Assembly (NCBI RefSeq): GCF_001649575.2
Contig: NC_051444.1
Location: forward strand, 20,300,498 to 20,364,497
DNA: 64,000 bases
Direction: 5' to 3'
Source: Kryptolebias marmoratus
Lineage: Eukaryota > Chordata > Actinopteri > Cyprinodontiformes > Rivulidae
Shown here: positions 62,559 through 64,000 of the stretch, piece by piece
How positions within the stretch are numbered: the stretch's first letter is position 1
Layout: every line of letters begins with the position of its first letter
Program-made: the position numbers and the translations under genes
The notes under the pieces: generated by a model
Seen by the model: only the letters and a program-made list of their open reading frames with translations
Databases searched by the model: none
Told to the model about the DNA's origin: nothing

Positions 62559-64000
62559 TTCTAATATTACAATGGAACGCTCGCAGTCTAATATCAAATG
62601 GTCAGGAATTTAAAGGATTCATTAACAACCTAAACCCAAAACCAGATATAATATGCATTCAAGAAACTTGGCTCAAACCATCACTACAGTTTAATATTCA
62701 TGGATACTCAGTATTACGTAAAGACAGGCCAAATGGGAATGGAGGAGGGTGTGCTATATTCTTAAAGGAAAATATCAAATTTATTCAGATACAAATACTG
62801 TCAGACCTAGAACTTAATGCTGTGGAAATTTATACAAATGATGGAAATATTAAAATAATAAACTTGTATAATCCTTGTAAACAACTAGAAAAATCTAAAC
62901 TTGAAACAATCATAGAGCACTGGAGAGGGAAAATAGTTTGGTGTGGGGATTTCAATGCACATAGCACTTTATGGGGAGAACAGGACGACTATAATGGAGG
63001 GATTTTAGAGGAGATAACTGAAGAAAAAGAATTGGTCATTCTAAATAATGGAGAAGGCACTAGGGTGGACTTGGTAAGGGGTAAAGAATCTGCTATTGAT
63101 CTGACCTTGGTTTCTCAATCTATTGCTGGTATTTGTAGATGGAAAGTATTTAAGGAATGTACAATGGGGAGTGATCACTATCCAATTTTTATAAATATAG
63201 GTATAGATACAGAGCAAGACCAGGCAGAATTTGAGGGGAGGTGGAAATTTGGGAAAGCAGATTGGGGTAAATTAGAAATTATGAGTGAGATTAGTTTAGA
63301 AAATGTAGATATAAATAAACCAATAAATGAGTTAAACTCAGAAATCACTAAATGCATTATTGATTCAGCCAAAACATCTATCCCTAGAAGTAGGGGTATA
63401 AAAAAAAAGAAGATAGTTCCATGGTGGACACCAGAATGCTCAATAGTAATTAAACAAAGAAATAAGGCTTTTAAAAGACTTAAAAATAATTCGTTTCCAA
63501 AATCTAATAAATTATAAAAGGAAACAGGCTGAAGTCAGGAAAACTATTAAAAAAGCTAAAAGGGATTATTGGAGGAAATATTGTGAATCTTTGGGGAGAC
63601 ACACTGCACTAGACAGGGTTTGGAATACTATTAAAAGAATGTCTGGAAATTCCAAAGAATATTTTTTCCCAATAATAAAAGATAATGGAGATACTATAAT
63701 AAAAAATGAAAACAAAGCTGAGGTATTAGCAAAAGCATTTGCAAATATACATAGTACAGAGAATCTAAATAATCAAGAAAAAATAGGACGTGAAGCTACT
63801 CTACAGCAAAATATTGGGTTGATTAATAATGATGAAGAATACGATGGTTTTATTAATATGAAATTTTCCTTGGTAGAATTAAACAAAGCTCTGAGGAATT
63901 CTAGTAAATCAACTCCTGGAAATGATCAAATTACTTATAATATGCTAAGTAATCTTAGTGATGTGAGTAAAAAAATATTATTGGAAGTATATAATAAAAT
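62537..64000 (+). pseudogene. LINE ORF2 (APE endonuclease + reverse transcriptase start), one frameshift, 3' cut
   Basis: ORF2 supplies the nicking endonuclease and reverse transcriptase. The frame opens after a TGA at 62,534-62,536, overlaps the end of ORF1, and has no ATG before the endonuclease begins (LQWNARSL at about 62,567). The first in-frame ATG, 62,822, is already inside the domain, so reinitiation, a non-AUG start or loss of the start is implied. Endonuclease motifs are intact: IQETWL, WCGDFNAH, AIDLTLVS and GSDHYPIF. At about 63,500 one extra A in CCAAAATC moves the reading frame; the new frame is open to the window end. RT begins with a STPGNDQI motif near 63,907. Confidence 0.88.

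Larger units (their letters stand above)
61160..64000 (+). mobile_element. I/Jockey-group LINE, 5' part, cut by the window end
   Basis: A non-LTR retrotransposon with an ORF1 carrying three CCHC zinc knuckles and an ORF2 with APE-type endonuclease followed by the start of reverse transcriptase. This order is typical of the I/Jockey group, including fish Nimb/I-like elements. The 5' boundary is uncertain. The GC-richer stretch from about 61,170 (near CTGGAAGGCTGAGG) to the ORF1 start looks like its 5' UTR. The visible 2.6 kb of coding sequence has no in-frame substitution stops, only two single-base frameshifts, so the copy is young. The rest of the RT and the 3' tail lie outside the window. 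It probably sits in intron 1 of the cadherin gene, in the same orientation. Confidence 0.88.

Overview
This window reads as AT-rich, gene-poor nuclear DNA from a teleost fish. The reasons are an intron-containing cadherin exon with a vertebrate-type splice donor, and a repeat set typical of ray-finned fish: Rex1/Babar-type and RTE (Rex3-like) LINEs with (GATG)n tails, L2-type 3' ends, a Tc1-like element, hAT and PIF/Harbinger-like elements, an I/Jockey-group LINE, and long (GT)n, (AT)n and (GATG)n microsatellites. There is no prokaryotic or viral gene organisation. Most open frames are chance or low-complexity frames.

Layout. Bases 1-47,600 look like upstream intergenic or intronic DNA. I find no convincing coding exon there, only transposon relics, simple repeats and several stretches that could be conserved regulatory DNA (best case about 20,390-20,570). 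Bases 47,700-49,503 are the only clear GC- and CpG-rich tract. It holds the 5' region and the first coding exon (48,447-49,503) of a large cadherin-superfamily gene on the + strand. Three short upstream ORFs precede its start codon, one overlapping it as ATGA. The exon ends at a GT donor, and 25 bases further on a (GT)30 run begins. No second exon is recognisable, so the intron probably runs past the window end. That intron holds a Rex1 relic inserted into an older repeat, a Tc1-like relic, and at 61.2-64.0 kb a young I/Jockey-group LINE. The LINE has intact zinc knuckles and endonuclease motifs and is spoiled in the visible part by only two single-base frameshifts.

Elements with readable insertion structure: a hAT-type element (34,368-35,621) with an 8-bp target duplication but an interior that is mostly assembly gap; an asymmetric inverted-repeat element (26,193-26,930) with a 6-bp target duplication, unequal 21-bp repeat arrays in its two arms and a LINE 3' end in its core; a PIF/Harbinger-like relic (27,172-27,858); a 172-bp L2-type 3' end (41,365-41,536) with a 12-bp target duplication; and a Tc1-like relic flanked by TA. 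Two further dispersed families can be defined only from copies within this window: one with four copies (about 3.7, 14.2, 25.2 and 43.7 kb) and one with two copies (about 30.7 and 55.1 kb).

I found no gene cluster or new multi-gene system. The most unusual objects are the asymmetric inverted-repeat element, the uORF/ATGA arrangement with the splice-site-adjacent (GT)n in the cadherin gene, and the unassigned repeat families. All similarity statements come from reading by eye, without database searches.
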